This document shows, one piece after another, positions 16,595-26,336 of a stretch of DNA of 64,000 nt. Positions within the stretch are counted from its first letter, which is position 1. Each line of letters begins with the position of its first letter. Below the pieces are notes generated by a model. It had not been told where the DNA came from. It did not search any database and saw only the letters and a list, made by a program, of their open reading frames with translations. The DNA is taken from positions 62,001 through 126,000 of the forward strand of contig NZ_LQXO02000034.1 of assembly GCF_001639065.2 (NCBI RefSeq), in the 5' to 3' direction. Source of the stretch: Vibrio barjaei. GTDB taxonomy: Bacteria; Pseudomonadota; Gammaproteobacteria; Enterobacterales; Vibrionaceae. The position numbers and the translations under genes were made by a program.

Positions 16595-18478
16595 ATGCTA
16601 TCTCACACGCCTTTCAATTTTCTCCTCTCGGCTGACAGAAAGCTAAAGCGAGCAATAACAATAACATACGACATTATTGCTATTGTTTTTTCTTTATATT
16701 TGGCAATCGCACTACGCCTAAATGAGTACTTTTTTGAACTACATGTTTCAGAAGTTCTCAGCCTTGTTAGCACCGTGATTGTTACCATTGTATGTTTCAT
16801 AAATTTAGGCATGTACCGGGCAGTATTGCGTTATATGATGCTGCCTGCGTTGAGCAATATTTTCTTTGCTGTTTTCCTTTCGGCAATGACCCTTGCCCTC
16901 TCTGGTTTCTTTTTTCACACCTTTATTCCAAGAAGTGTTCCTTTTATCTATGCTGGCTTAGCTATTTTAACGCTTGGCGGACCACGAGTACTCATTCGTT
17001 CTGTGTATTATCAAGTCTACAAACGTAAAAAACCTAACGTCTTCATCTACGGCGCAGGAGCTGCAGGCCGAGATCTTGCGAGTGCACTAATTCAGGGTAC
17101 TGAATTTCACCCAGTAGCTCTTCTTGATGATGACCCAGAAAAAGTTGGGCAGATATTTTACGGTGTGCGTGTTTACCACAGCTCTGACTTTGATGATTTA
17201 AAGGGGCTATATAGTCCAGTAAAAGTACTATTAGCTGTAAATAACATAGGAAAAGGTGAGCGCTTAAGATTACTCGAAAAGGTATCGCACTGGCCGGTAG
17301 AGATATTGTCCGTTCCATCGGTGGAAGATATAGCGATGGGGAAAGCAGACTCGACAGAGGTCAAGGATTTGGATATCGCGGACCTGCTTGGCCGTGAAGC
17401 TGTTGAACCTGACATGACACTTATGGCAAAGAACATTGAGGGAGCCAGTGTCATGGTAACAGGCGCTGGAGGCTCGATTGGCTCGGAGCTTTGCCGCCAA
17501 ATCCTTCGCCTGAAACCTCGTTCACTGGTTATATTTGAGCTTAACGAATATAACTTGTATAAGATCGATCAAGAACTAAACAGTATCAAAGAACGTTTAA
17601 ACCTCGATGTAGCTATTATTTCAGTATTAGGGTCAGTCCAACGCCAGAATCGTTTAGAAAAAACCATGTTAGCTAACAAGGTAAATACCGTTTTTCACGC
17701 AGCTGCCTATAAACATGTACCACTTGTCGAGAGCAATATTGTTGAGGGGGTGCGTAACAACGTATTTGGTACCTTATATTGCGCTCAAGCAGCGATTAAC
17801 TGCAATGTGCGACATTTTACCCTGATCTCTACTGATAAAGCGGTTAGACCAACAAACGTCATGGGAGCAACGAAGCGTATGGCTGAGTTGGTTCTACAAG
17901 CACTCGCTGACAAACAGCATGGTACCACCTTCACCATGGTGCGTTTTGGTAATGTACTAGGTTCATCAGGGTCTGTGGTACCACTGTTTAAACAACAAAT
18001 TCGTAAAGGAGGGCCTGTTACAGTGACCCACCCAGATATCATTCGTTACTTTATGTTGATTCCAGAGGCAGCACAACTAGTTATTCAAGCCGGTGCTATG
18101 GGTCATAATGGGCAAGTATTTGTCCTAGACATGGGAGAGCCCGTGAGAATTCTGGATCTTGCCAAACGGATGATACACTTGATGGGCATGAGAGAGCACA
18201 TTGATGAATGTGGTCAGGAAGGCGATATCACTATCAAGTTTACTGGTTTGCGCCCTGGCGAAAAACTGTATGAGGAACTGTTGATTGGTGACAATGTGGA
18301 AGGTAGTGGACATAAAAAGATCATGATGGCCAAGGAAGAGATGCTAACGTGGACCCACATGGAGCCGCTTTTATTAGAGCTTGATACTTACTGTCATAAT
18401 TTTGATGAAGAATGTATCATACGTATCCTCTTAGATGCGCCAACTGGATTTACCCCCAACAAAGAACCAGCTAATTGA
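16595..18478 (+). CDS. WbpM-type UDP-GlcNAc 4,6-dehydratase (membrane-anchored, large form)
   Basis: Nucleotide-sugar C6 dehydratase with an N-terminal membrane region of about four helices (about 20-140), a CoA-binding-like domain with FIYGAGAAGRDLA, and a catalytic SDR domain beginning VTGAGGSIGSELC (about 290). The active site reads STDKAVRPTNVMGATK: Met stands in place of the SDR tyrosine (MxxxK), typical of the WbpM/FlaA1/CapD class. 627 aa, normal for the long form. It heads a rightward operon with two GT4 genes. Product: the 4-keto intermediate for UDP-QuiNAc or FucNAc. Confidence 0.92.
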   Translation: MLSHTPFNFLLSADRKLKRAITITYDIIAIVFSLYLAIALRLNEYFFELHVSEVLSLVSTVIVTIVCFINLGMYRAVLRYMMLPALSNIFFAVFLSAMTLALSGFFFHTFIPRSVPFIYAGLAILTLGGPRVLIRSVYYQVYKRKKPNVFIYGAGAAGRDLASALIQGTEFHPVALLDDDPEKVGQIFYGVRVYHSSDFDDLKGLYSPVKVLLAVNNIGKGERLRLLEKVSHWPVEILSVPSVEDIAMGKADSTEVKDLDIADLLGREAVEPDMTLMAKNIEGASVMVTGAGGSIGSELCRQILRLKPRSLVIFELNEYNLYKIDQELNSIKERLNLDVAIISVLGSVQRQNRLEKTMLANKVNTVFHAAAYKHVPLVESNIVEGVRNNVFGTLYCAQAAINCNVRHFTLISTDKAVRPTNVMGATKRMAELVLQALADKQHGTTFTMVRFGNVLGSSGSVVPLFKQQIRKGGPVTVTHPDIIRYFMLIPEAAQLVIQAGAMGHNGQVFVLDMGEPVRILDLAKRMIHLMGMREHIDECGQEGDITIKFTGLRPGEKLYEELLIGDNVEGSGHKKIMMAKEEMLTWTHMEPLLLELDTYCHNFDEECIIRILLDAPTGFTPNKEPAN

Positions 18479-18485
18479 GAACCAA

Positions 18486-19604
18486 ATGAAAGTACTACAT
18501 GTTTACCGCACTTGCTATCCTGAAACTCGCGGTGGAGTAGAGCAAGTTATCCGCTACATTACTCAAGGATGCCAACAGTATGGTGTAAAAAGCAAGGTAC
18601 TTTCAGTATCCCACAACGAAAGTTATTCTGTAGACGTGCAGGGAACAGAGGTTATCCTATGCAAGGCAGATATGGAGATCGCTTCAAACAGCTTTTCTTT
18701 TCAACTCTTTTCAGAGTTCAAACGACTAGCTGAATGGGCCGACATTATCCACTTCCATTACCCTTGGCCTACTGGCGATCTGCTTTCACTTATCAACAAA
18801 GAAAAGCCTTCATTAGTAACCTACCATTCGGATATCATTAAGCAGAAGTGGTTAAAGAAAGTTTATAAACCCCTCGAGACTTTTTTCTTGTCTAACGTGG
18901 ATGCCATCGTTGCCACATCACCGCAGTATCAGGCTCAAAGCGCCAACCTACTAAAATACAGCAAAAAAAACCATGTAATACCACTAGCTGTGGACCCTGA
19001 AGACTATATGTCTCCCAACACAAACTGGAGTAGCGACGATCAATATCGTTTTCTGAAGAGTGATTATTTTCTTTTTGTAGGCGTTTTGCGGTATTACAAA
19101 GGACTGCACTACCTATTGGACGCTGCAAAAAAAACGAATGCTACAATTGTTATCGCAGGTGACGGGCCACTCTACGGAGAGCTGAAGCAGAGAATTGCCA
19201 ATGAAAGTATACAGAACGTAATACTAACTGGTTATATCAGTGATTCAGAAAAACTTAAGTTGCTAGCAAATTGTAAAGCTTTTGTCTTCCCGTCTCATAT
19301 GAAATCAGAAGCCTTTGGCGTATCACTTATAGAAGCTCAAATGCTAAAAAAGGCAATAATTAGTTGTGAGATATCAACTGGCACCAGCTACGTAAATATT
19401 CATGGCGAAACGGGATTAGTTGTTCCTCCAGGAGATGCCGAAAGCCTGACAAGTGCAATAGAAGAACTCAATAAGGATTCTCATAAAAGAAGTAAACTCG
19501 GCCAAAACGGCTTTAATAGGGCGCTATCACTATTCACGATAGAAAAGCAGGCACAACAATATCACCTACTCTACTCAGCAATTTCAGGAAAGTCTAAGCA
19601 TTGA
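18486..19604 (+). CDS. Glycosyltransferase family 4
   Basis: GT-B glycosyltransferase, 372 aa from the ATG at 18486 (MKVLHVYRTCYPETRGGVEQ), 7 bp after the dehydratase stop; an upstream in-frame start inside the dehydratase gene is unlikely. The Gly-rich GGVEQVI at the N-terminus and the donor-binding region PSHMKSEAFGVSLIEAQM (E-x7-E pattern) are typical of GT4. Sugar specificity cannot be read. With manB/manC in the locus, a mannosyltransferase of the WbdB/WbdC kind is a reasonable guess. Overlaps the next gene by 1 bp (TGATG). Confidence 0.85.
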   Translation: MKVLHVYRTCYPETRGGVEQVIRYITQGCQQYGVKSKVLSVSHNESYSVDVQGTEVILCKADMEIASNSFSFQLFSEFKRLAEWADIIHFHYPWPTGDLLSLINKEKPSLVTYHSDIIKQKWLKKVYKPLETFFLSNVDAIVATSPQYQAQSANLLKYSKKNHVIPLAVDPEDYMSPNTNWSSDDQYRFLKSDYFLFVGVLRYYKGLHYLLDAAKKTNATIVIAGDGPLYGELKQRIANESIQNVILTGYISDSEKLKLLANCKAFVFPSHMKSEAFGVSLIEAQMLKKAIISCEISTGTSYVNIHGETGLVVPPGDAESLTSAIEELNKDSHKRSKLGQNGFNRALSLFTIEKQAQQYHLLYSAISGKSKH

Positions 19605-20677
19605 TGAAGATAGGAATAGATGCACGTCCTTTGAGCCATAAGCTCACTGGTATTGGACGTTATACATACAACGTTCTATTAAATCTAATTGAGCTCTATC
19701 CTGATGTGGAATGGTTCTTATACTCTGACCGCCCACTACTAATGGAGTTTGATTATCCAAACGTACGCTTGCGTACGGGTAAAAATACCAGCTCTTTGAC
19801 TAGTACGATATTTTCTCAATCAATTTTTCCATTTTGGGCAATAAATGACAAGCTGAACACATTTTGGTCGCCCCGTCACCACTTACCTCTTTTACTTTTT
19901 TTCATAAAAAATATACACAAAGTAGTGACAATACACGATATAGTCTGGATAAGACACCCAAAGACAATGTCCAGATTTAGTCTGATTTTGGAAAGGTTGC
20001 TGTTTCCAATGTCTGTTAAAATAGCCGACATAATTATTACCGTCTCAGAATTTACAAAAAGCGAACTTTTAGGAGAGTTTAGCTCTACATGCAATAAAAC
20101 ATACCCTATTCCTCTGCAAAGCTTTATTAAAGATACAGATATCATTAATAAGCCACCAAGACTAATAGAAGACAGTTATATTCTCTTTGTGGGTACTCTA
20201 GAGCCGAGAAAGAACTTAGAAAATCTACTTCGCGCTTTTCGCATAGTGCTCAAAAATAATGGCGATCTGAAGTTAGTAATAGTCGGCAAAGATGGCTGGG
20301 GAGACACTAAGATATCTGACCTAGTAAAAGAGCTTGGGTTAGAGGAGTTCATCATTATCACAGGCTTTGTCTCCGACAAAGAACTTTTGTCTCTGTATAT
20401 GCACTGTGATATCCTTGCGATGCCCTCGCTCTATGAAGGTTTTGGACTTCCAGCATTAGAGGCGCTATCGCTAAAAAGAAAAGTCGTAGTAAGTCAAAAA
20501 AATGCGATAGCTGAGACTAAGGGTGACAATGTTTTCATCACTGATTTAGACGACAAATCCATCGCCAATACACTTGAACGAGCCCTAAGTCACTCCTCGA
20601 ACAACTATGCAAATGTAAGCAATGATTGGGCTATGGTCGCAGAAAGTACATTTAAAAGATTGAAATCAGAGCATTAA
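19604..20677 (+). CDS. Glycosyltransferase family 4, mannosyltransferase-like
   Basis: MKIGIDARPLSHKLTGIGRYTYNVL is the classic N-terminus of the WbdB/WbdC/MtfB-like GT4 group. GTLEPRKNLENLLRAF and PSLYEGFGLPALEAL give the donor site. 357 aa from ATG 19604, which overlaps the preceding TGA; a TTG one codon earlier is in frame. Many members of this group add mannose from GDP-mannose, and manC/manB are in the opposing operon. Last gene of the rightward operon, convergent with the broken O-acetylation genes. Confidence 0.85.
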   Translation: MKIGIDARPLSHKLTGIGRYTYNVLLNLIELYPDVEWFLYSDRPLLMEFDYPNVRLRTGKNTSSLTSTIFSQSIFPFWAINDKLNTFWSPRHHLPLLLFFIKNIHKVVTIHDIVWIRHPKTMSRFSLILERLLFPMSVKIADIIITVSEFTKSELLGEFSSTCNKTYPIPLQSFIKDTDIINKPPRLIEDSYILFVGTLEPRKNLENLLRAFRIVLKNNGDLKLVIVGKDGWGDTKISDLVKELGLEEFIIITGFVSDKELLSLYMHCDILAMPSLYEGFGLPALEALSLKRKVVVSQKNAIAETKGDNVFITDLDDKSIANTLERALSHSSNNYANVSNDWAMVAESTFKRLKSEH

Positions 20678-20694
20678 CTTTTTAAAGTTCACTA

Positions 20695-20731
20695 CCTAAT
20701 AGTTTTCTTATATTAAACGAAAACTATTAGG
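20695..20731. terminator. Inverted repeat between convergent operons
   Basis: Perfect 13-bp arms CCTAATAGTTTTC (20695-20707) and GAAAACTATTAGG (20719-20731) around an 11-nt loop. There is no clean U-tract, but the site between two operons that end towards each other suggests a terminator. Confidence 0.6.
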
Positions 20732-20851
20732 CCTTACTCTTTAATAAAATCTTGAACCTCTCCAGTGCATATATAAATAAAATACCTATTAATAAATACT
20801 ATAGAAAGCACCTAAGCTAATTAATATCACAAAAGACAAACCAATTTTACG

Positions 20852-22361
20852 CTATTTCAAATCATCTACCTTCTCGCCTACGGCGAGACTTTTCAATGTA
20901 AATATACTACAACCACGAGAATTACTAAAATCAATTCTCAAATAGTTGATACCCAATGGAGAAATAATATTTCCCAAAGAAATTTGATTAAGACCTTCTT
21001 GTATTTCCACTCTTAAACTTGAGTCTTCTGTGAAATGCTCTTCCTGTGTTTTCCAGAAAACTTGTATTGGATATGACTTATTAGCACTAAGTTCATCAAT
21101 ACATTGAAAGTCTAATTGTAAGTAAGAACTGCTTTGATTATTAACTATAGGTTTGTCAACCTCATAAATCAATAAAGGGTGTTGTCCAGATAGCTCAAAC
21201 TCTATTGAATTTTCAGAATTGATAGAGTGAGATTTTGTCAATGATAAAGAAGAAAGAGAAGACAATGTAAGATCATGATAAGCATAAAGCGGTGGTTTTA
21301 CAGTGAATACTTCCTCTAAAGAGGATCTTTCCACTATGGTATAAAGAACAAGATCCGGCTTCCAATTTAATATTAGTTCCGGATAATGTAGACTTCCCAA
21401 CAACCTGTGACCAATGCTGCTTTAGTACACTACTAAAAGTACCTGTCATATACGGTAATAATGCATCACCAAATGAATCACTTAGCCATAGCACTTTCAT
21501 ATTATTGAGGGCATCTTCGTTCTCAATTAAATTGAGGAGGTGATTGTTCCCAAAGTTATTCTGACTTCCGGAATATATAATATTACCTTCATTGTAACTA
21601 TACACTGTATGCTTTATATTTTTATTGATGCCTGTAAATACTTCAATATCACTAGTTACTGCCTCAATGCCAAGAAACCTTGATAAATCCCCCCCCCTTT
21701 CTTAAATTAGTGTAAGAAACTTTGCTCCAAGATGCGGGTGGGATATTTATGTGAACATCTTTTACCAATTTATCTAAATAATTCTCAAATGCTACACTTG
21801 CCCCATAATTATTCCAATGTGTATCTGTCCGGTAATATGGGTCTGCAGTATTCCTCGCATGTCTCAGATCATCGATGGAGTTGACATATATAGGACTGTT
21901 GTATAGGTGGTGCGATAAGGAGTAGTTGGGGGTTCTAGCCCACAAGGGTAGTTTGTCAGAATAAACCGTACTTTTATTTGGACCTAATATGATAGAAAAA
22001 TTTTTAACTCCTTCTGTTCTAAAAAACGAGTCCCATTCTTCTAATGATCTAATGATACTTTTGGAACGTTCGATTACTTCAACATGATCTGAGCCAAGTC
22101 GATTATTCGAAATTGTTGATGCGTATTGGTCGCCCAAAAATAGCCAATTATCATAACCTACAACAACAGAATCAGGGTTAGTGCTGATTCCAAGCTCTAC
22201 CAAAATTGGATTAATTCGGGACAATATATTATCTAGAGAAAAAATTGTTTTACAGAGCGTGAGTTTAGTTCGCTGAACATATTAGAATTCAGATAAAAAT
22301 TAAAAGCTGGTAATATAGCCAACGTAATAAAGACTACAAATATAAATCTAATTATCATCAT
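20852..22361 (-). pseudogene. Broken SGNH/AlgX-AlgJ-like O-acetylation protein (three frameshifts)
   Basis: Reading from ATG 22361, four frames must be joined. The N-terminal segment (signal-anchor MMIIRFIFVVFITLAILP, stopping near 22243) shifts at a T6 run. The next frame (to about 21690) contains GYDNWLFLGDQYA and TDTHWNNYGASVAFENYL, the AlgJ/AlgX SGNH signatures (DTHWN carries the catalytic Asp-x-x-His type motif). It ends at a G9 tract after which the family-like GDLSRFLGIEA continues in another frame with VLWLSDSFGDALL. A third shift near 21400 leads into HYPELILNWKPDLVLYTIVERSS and a beta-rich C-terminal domain. Intact, it would be about 500 aa, working in the periplasm with the MBOAT upstream to acetylate the polysaccharide. 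Real decay, phase variation at G9, or sequence error are all possible. Confidence 0.8.
21689..21697 (-). repeat. Homopolymer G9 tract (C9 on + strand) at a frameshift junction
   Basis: Nine Cs on the + strand in an AT-rich gene. With eight Gs the SGNH frame would read RKGGDLSRFLG, as the family expects; with nine it ends nine codons later. A candidate slipped-strand phase switch currently in the OFF state. Confidence 0.65.
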
Positions 22362-22368
22362 ATAGTAC

Positions 22369-23840
22369 TTAGAAATTAAAATAGAGAAACACCGAACTGG
22401 TTGAAGTAACAATCATATATACTGACAATGAAAACATGACACCACAAAGCAATAACTTAGTATTGGTTAATTTGTCTCCAATCAGCTCGACAGAGTTTTT
22501 CTGCGCGATGATAATAAAAGATAACATTATTAACAAAACCGCACTTAAATTTGCTGCCAATCCGAATGGAATGAATTTGCTTAGTATATCTACGTTTGTT
22601 CCCAACCAAGACAGTTGACTTGCTGGAACACTACTTCTATCTGACAACATCGAAGATATATCAAACATACCATTAATAACATTGAGTGCAATATCTATAT
22701 TTTCAGCTCTGAAAAATATCCAAGTAAAACTGACAAAGAAGAATGTAATTGTCCACGCTAGATAGGAATTTAAATTTCCACCGTATCGTTTCCAGGTTCT
22801 ATGGACTACCAATGCTCCACCATGCAGAGCTCCCCAAAGCACGAACATCCAACTAGCACCGTGCCATAGACCTCCGATTAGGAATGTAATGAATAGATTG
22901 AAGTACGTACTATTACCTCCCTTTCTTGAACCTCCTAATGGAATATATATGTAATCACGTAAAAACCGTCCTAATGTAATATGCCAACGTCTCCAAAACT
23001 CCTGAATATCTAACGATTTATACGGAGAGTTAAAGTTAATAGGCAATCTAATATTAAATAATAGCGTGGCTTCCATAGCCATGTCACAATAACCACTGAA
23101 GTCAAAGTACAATTGAAATGTATAGCTAAGACTAGTCACCCAAGCATCATAAAATTCAAGCTGAGAACCCGAGGAAAATCCAATGTCAGCCCAACTTGCG
23201 AACGAATCAGCTATGACCACTTTTTTAAATAAACCAAGAGAGAAAATTAAAATACCAAGACTAATGTTCTTTAGCTAGGTTTAAGGTTATGCTTTGACTC
23301 AAATTGTACCATCATTTCTTTATGATGAACGATGGGCCCGGCAATCAATTGCGGGAAGAATGTAACGAAGAGAGAGTAATTCAGAAAGTTATATTCTTTT
23401 GCTTCGCCTTTATTGCAATCGACCAAGTAAGCTATCTGTTGAAATGTGAAGAAACTAATGGCCAGCGGAAGTATTATATAGTCAACAGACCATTCTAGAT
23501 TAAAAATATAATTAACATTATTAATTAAAAAGTTTGTATATTTATAATAGCAAAGTAATATCAAATTAAAAGCTATTCCAACACAAAACACAGCTTTTCT
23601 CTTAGACGATTCAATATCATCTTTCATTCTAAATAACATTGAGCCTAAGAAATAGTTAACCAGCATAGATATAACTATAATACTCAAATAACTTACTTTC
23701 CAATATCCATAAAAGAAAAGGCTAGTTATAACTAACCAAACCTTGCCTTCTGTATATTTTTCATACTTCAACAGGGTAAAATATATGACAAAACTTATTA
23801 GCAAAAAAAGGAAAATAAATTGCCAAGAACTAAATAACAT
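22369..23840 (-). pseudogene. Frameshifted MBOAT-family O-acyltransferase (AlgI/DltB-like)
   Basis: Multi-pass membrane O-acyltransferase split in two frames: an N-terminal part from ATG 23840 (MLFSSWQFIFLFLLISFVIY...) to about 23271, and a C-terminal part that reads open from about 23270. Joined by a single-base correction near 23272 they give about 490 aa, the AlgI length. FWRRWHITLGRFLRDYIYIP and the catalytic-His motif GGLWHGASWMFVLWG are intact in the second part. It would move acetyl groups across the membrane to the adjacent SGNH protein. The site of the shift is not a homopolymer. The C-terminal frame has a GTG at 23220, but nothing suggests independent function. Confidence 0.82.
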
Positions 23841-23994
23841 TGTGAGTAAACTTCCAAAACTTTACATACCTGAAACCATGCCAACACAATAAAATAAAGC
23901 TCTAACATGATTCCAGAGCATTATATATGAAGACTCAAGAACAACAAACCTTCAATAAATTAGGCTTTGTATCTTGAATGAAAAAGTCCACATA

Positions 23995-24816
23995 TCAATT
24001 TCTTGACATCAAAGTACTGAGCGCATCAAACCAGTGCCTCGTATAATAACCAAACTCTGTTTCGAGCCTATAGTTTACCGCAGACTCATTACTAGATACT
24101 GGAGCGGGCCGAACGAAATTAGCCTTCGGTGACGGTTTGACTATCTTACCATCTGATATAAGATCAACAATTCTTTTAACATAATCATATCGTGTAGCGA
24201 CACCTTGATTTACGCAATTTATCGTACCAATAATGTTTTTATTTAAACAAAACTCCAAGCAATCTACTAGAGTTGATACTGATGTAGGATTTCCTACTTG
24301 GTATATACTTGAAGTAATTACATCTTTATTAAGAACTTCTTTCTTAATTGCTGAAATAAATCCTTTATCACTTCCAGGATCAAACAGCCATCCAGTTCTA
24401 ACCACTAGGTTATTTGGATCTTTAAGAATTTCCTGTTCGGAAATAAGCTTATGTGTATGGTGGATTGTCGTAGGTTTAACTTCATCACCTTCGGTATATG
24501 GTGTGTTTTTATATTCACCATATACACCAGTGCTCGATATGTAGATGATTCGCCCTTTAAACTGATCAATTAAACACTTTGTCAATTTCACATTTGCTCT
24601 ATAAGAATCATCTTGATGAAGCTCACAACGGTCGACATTTGTTAAAGCAGCACAATGAATTACAACATCTAACTCTTGCAATACCTCATAGGAACTATTA
24701 TTTAAAATGTTCTCGTATTCCAACTCAGTAACTGAGTACTGAGAGTTTCTCAATTGCTTAACAAGGTATGACCCAAGAAGGCCATTGTACCCCGTCACAC
24801 CTATTTTAGTTGTCAT
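23995..24816 (-). CDS. RmlD-like nucleotide-sugar 4-reductase with altered active site
   Basis: RmlD/dTDP-4-dehydrorhamnose-reductase family SDR, 273 aa. It has the Rossmann motif GVTGYNGLLGSYLV (about 6-19), HCAALTNVDRCE, and YISSTGVYGE with the Ser/Thr of the triad. The place of the catalytic YxxxK reads H119-H-T-H-K123 (CAC codon at 24460-24462): Tyr is replaced by His while the Lys is kept and flanking residues align with RmlD. Beside CDP-glucose enzymes and a RmlC-like cupin it probably acts on a CDP-4-keto-6-deoxy-hexose. The start is next to the cupin stop. Activity is uncertain because of the substitution. Confidence 0.82.
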   Translation of the reverse strand: MTTKIGVTGYNGLLGSYLVKQLRNSQYSVTELEYENILNNSSYEVLQELDVVIHCAALTNVDRCELHQDDSYRANVKLTKCLIDQFKGRIIYISSTGVYGEYKNTPYTEGDEVKPTTIHHTHKLISEQEILKDPNNLVVRTGWLFDPGSDKGFISAIKKEVLNKDVITSSIYQVGNPTSVSTLVDCLEFCLNKNIIGTINCVNQGVATRYDYVKRIVDLISDGKIVKPSPKANFVRPAPVSSNESAVNYRLETEFGYYTRHWFDALSTLMSRN

Positions 24817-25248
24817 TTACCAAAGCTCCAACTCTTCTAGACTTAGATGCGATGCCTCTTCAGGATCATGAGCAAGATCTGCGATATTAAGCAATAGATT
24901 CGTACCTTCTGTTGCTCCACGAAAAGCCACCCAAATCCCTGGAGGAACAGTGAGACGGCAGTAGTCGGCATCTGCACCAATGGTAATAGAGCGACGATGT
25001 CTTTTATCAGAACTGTAGCAGTAAAAAGTGATAGCTCCCACGGGAACTATCAAATTCATTGTCATTTTATTGTGACATTTCCAACCTTTTACACAATCGA
25101 AGTCAACCATCGAAAAATAAGCTTCACCAAAGCCAGTGAAAGATTCTTCGGAGGCCTTCAAAGCATGCATAACATCCCCGTTAGGTACTGAAATTCTTCT
25201 CAAAGGCTCTACATCAAGAACTAGATCTGAATATACTACCTCGTCCAT
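24817..25248 (-). CDS. RmlC-like cupin, probable nucleotide-4-keto-sugar epimerase
   Basis: 143 aa, one cupin barrel resembling the dTDP-4-dehydrorhamnose 3,5-epimerase (RmlC/RfbC) family: RISVPNGDVMHALKASE, AYFSMVDFDCVKGWKCHNKM and VPPGIWVAFRG align with the RmlC core. It is shorter than true RmlC (about 180 aa). Overlaps the end of the CDP-glucose dehydratase gene by 13 bp and abuts the RmlD-like gene, so the three act in series. Likely a C3 and/or C5 epimerase on CDP-4-keto-6-deoxyglucose; exact stereochemistry is not readable. Confidence 0.78.
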   Translation of the reverse strand: MDEVVYSDLVLDVEPLRRISVPNGDVMHALKASEESFTGFGEAYFSMVDFDCVKGWKCHNKMTMNLIVPVGAITFYCYSSDKRHRRSITIGADADYCRLTVPPGIWVAFRGATEGTNLLLNIADLAHDPEEASHLSLEELELW

Positions 25249-26336
25249 ATCAAATTTCTCTCGGTTGCAAGTTGTTCGTATCGCTCTATTTGGGCATCAG
25301 TTAATATACTGGCATTTTCTTTATTACTATAAAAGTCAGCATACCAAGAGCCTACAAAGTCTACGCATTCTTTATAATACAAGTTAGGTTCCCATTTTAG
25401 GTGGAACAGAGCTTTGTCACAGTTTAGTTTTAATAATCCTGCTTCATGGAAAGGAATATTGTCTGTCACTTCAAACGGTAAGATATCCTCATTAAAGTTC
25501 CAATGCTTGCTTAAGTCTTCTATCAACTCAGTAACTTTACGATTTTGCTCAGATCTAGGTCCAAAGTTAAATGATTCACCGTTGGGTAAGCTTGATGTTT
25601 GATATAAATGTTGACCTAAGTGTAAATATCCACTTAATGGCTCTAATACATGTTGCCAAGGTCTTGTTGCATTCGGAGAGCGAATCTGCACTGTTGAATC
25701 TAAATTCCAGTTTTTAAAACAATCAACAACAATTCGGTCCTTAGCCCAGTCACCTCCTCCAATAACGTTACCAGCGCGAGCGCTTGCTATTGAGATAAAC
25801 CTATGGTTTTTGAAAAAAGACTCTGAGTAAGAATGAAATATAACTTCGGCCGCTCCTTTAGATGCGCTATAAATATCTTTGCCTCCGACGGCGTCAGTTT
25901 CTTTATAGCCCCAAACCCATTCAACGTTCTCATAGCACTTATCAGAAGTAATTATTATTACCGCGCATTTTTTCGAAATACTGCGGATGCTTTCAAGAAC
26001 ATTGGCCGTGCCTAACACGTTAGAGGTTATGGTATCAATAGGCTCTTCGTAAGACGTAGATACTATTGGCTGAGCCGCCATATGAAATAAAAAATCAGGT
26101 TGAAAATCGAGAATTTTGGAACGTAGCTCATCTAAGCTTCTAATATCAATAAAGTTATGATCGATCTTATCCGCTAATCCGAGTTCCTCAAACATTGAAG
26201 GTTGAGTAGGTATATCTTTTGAGACACCACAAACTTGAGCTCCAAGTTTCAGAAGCCAAGACGTTAACCAAGAGCCTTTAAAGCCAGTGTGACCAGTTAC
26301 TAGTACTTTTTTACCTTTGTAAATATTAGCGAACAT
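25236..26336 (-). CDS. rfbG: CDP-glucose 4,6-dehydratase
   Basis: SDR enzyme (also ddhB) turning CDP-glucose into CDP-4-keto-6-deoxyglucose. KVLVTGHTGFKGSWLTSWLL is the diagnostic N-terminus, ITSDKCYENVEWVWGYKETD the active-site Thr-Asp-Lys region, and YSASKGAAE the YxxxK. I start at ATG 26336 (MFANIYKGKKV), which overlaps the stop of rfbF (TAATG) and has GGAAGG 8 nt upstream; longer in-frame starts lie inside rfbF. 366 aa, as expected for the family. Confidence 0.94.
   Translation of the reverse strand: MFANIYKGKKVLVTGHTGFKGSWLTSWLLKLGAQVCGVSKDIPTQPSMFEELGLADKIDHNFIDIRSLDELRSKILDFQPDFLFHMAAQPIVSTSYEEPIDTITSNVLGTANVLESIRSISKKCAVIIITSDKCYENVEWVWGYKETDAVGGKDIYSASKGAAEVIFHSYSESFFKNHRFISIASARAGNVIGGGDWAKDRIVVDCFKNWNLDSTVQIRSPNATRPWQHVLEPLSGYLHLGQHLYQTSSLPNGESFNFGPRSEQNRKVTELIEDLSKHWNFNEDILPFEVTDNIPFHEAGLLKLNCDKALFHLKWEPNLYYKECVDFVGSWYADFYSNKENASILTDAQIERYEQLATERNLIWTR

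Noticed and set aside
22244..22249. T6 (A6 on + strand) at the first frameshift of the SGNH gene as a switch
   Set aside because: Runs of six A/T are common in this AT-rich region; only the G9 is exceptional. Kept as part of the pseudogene, not as a separate switch.
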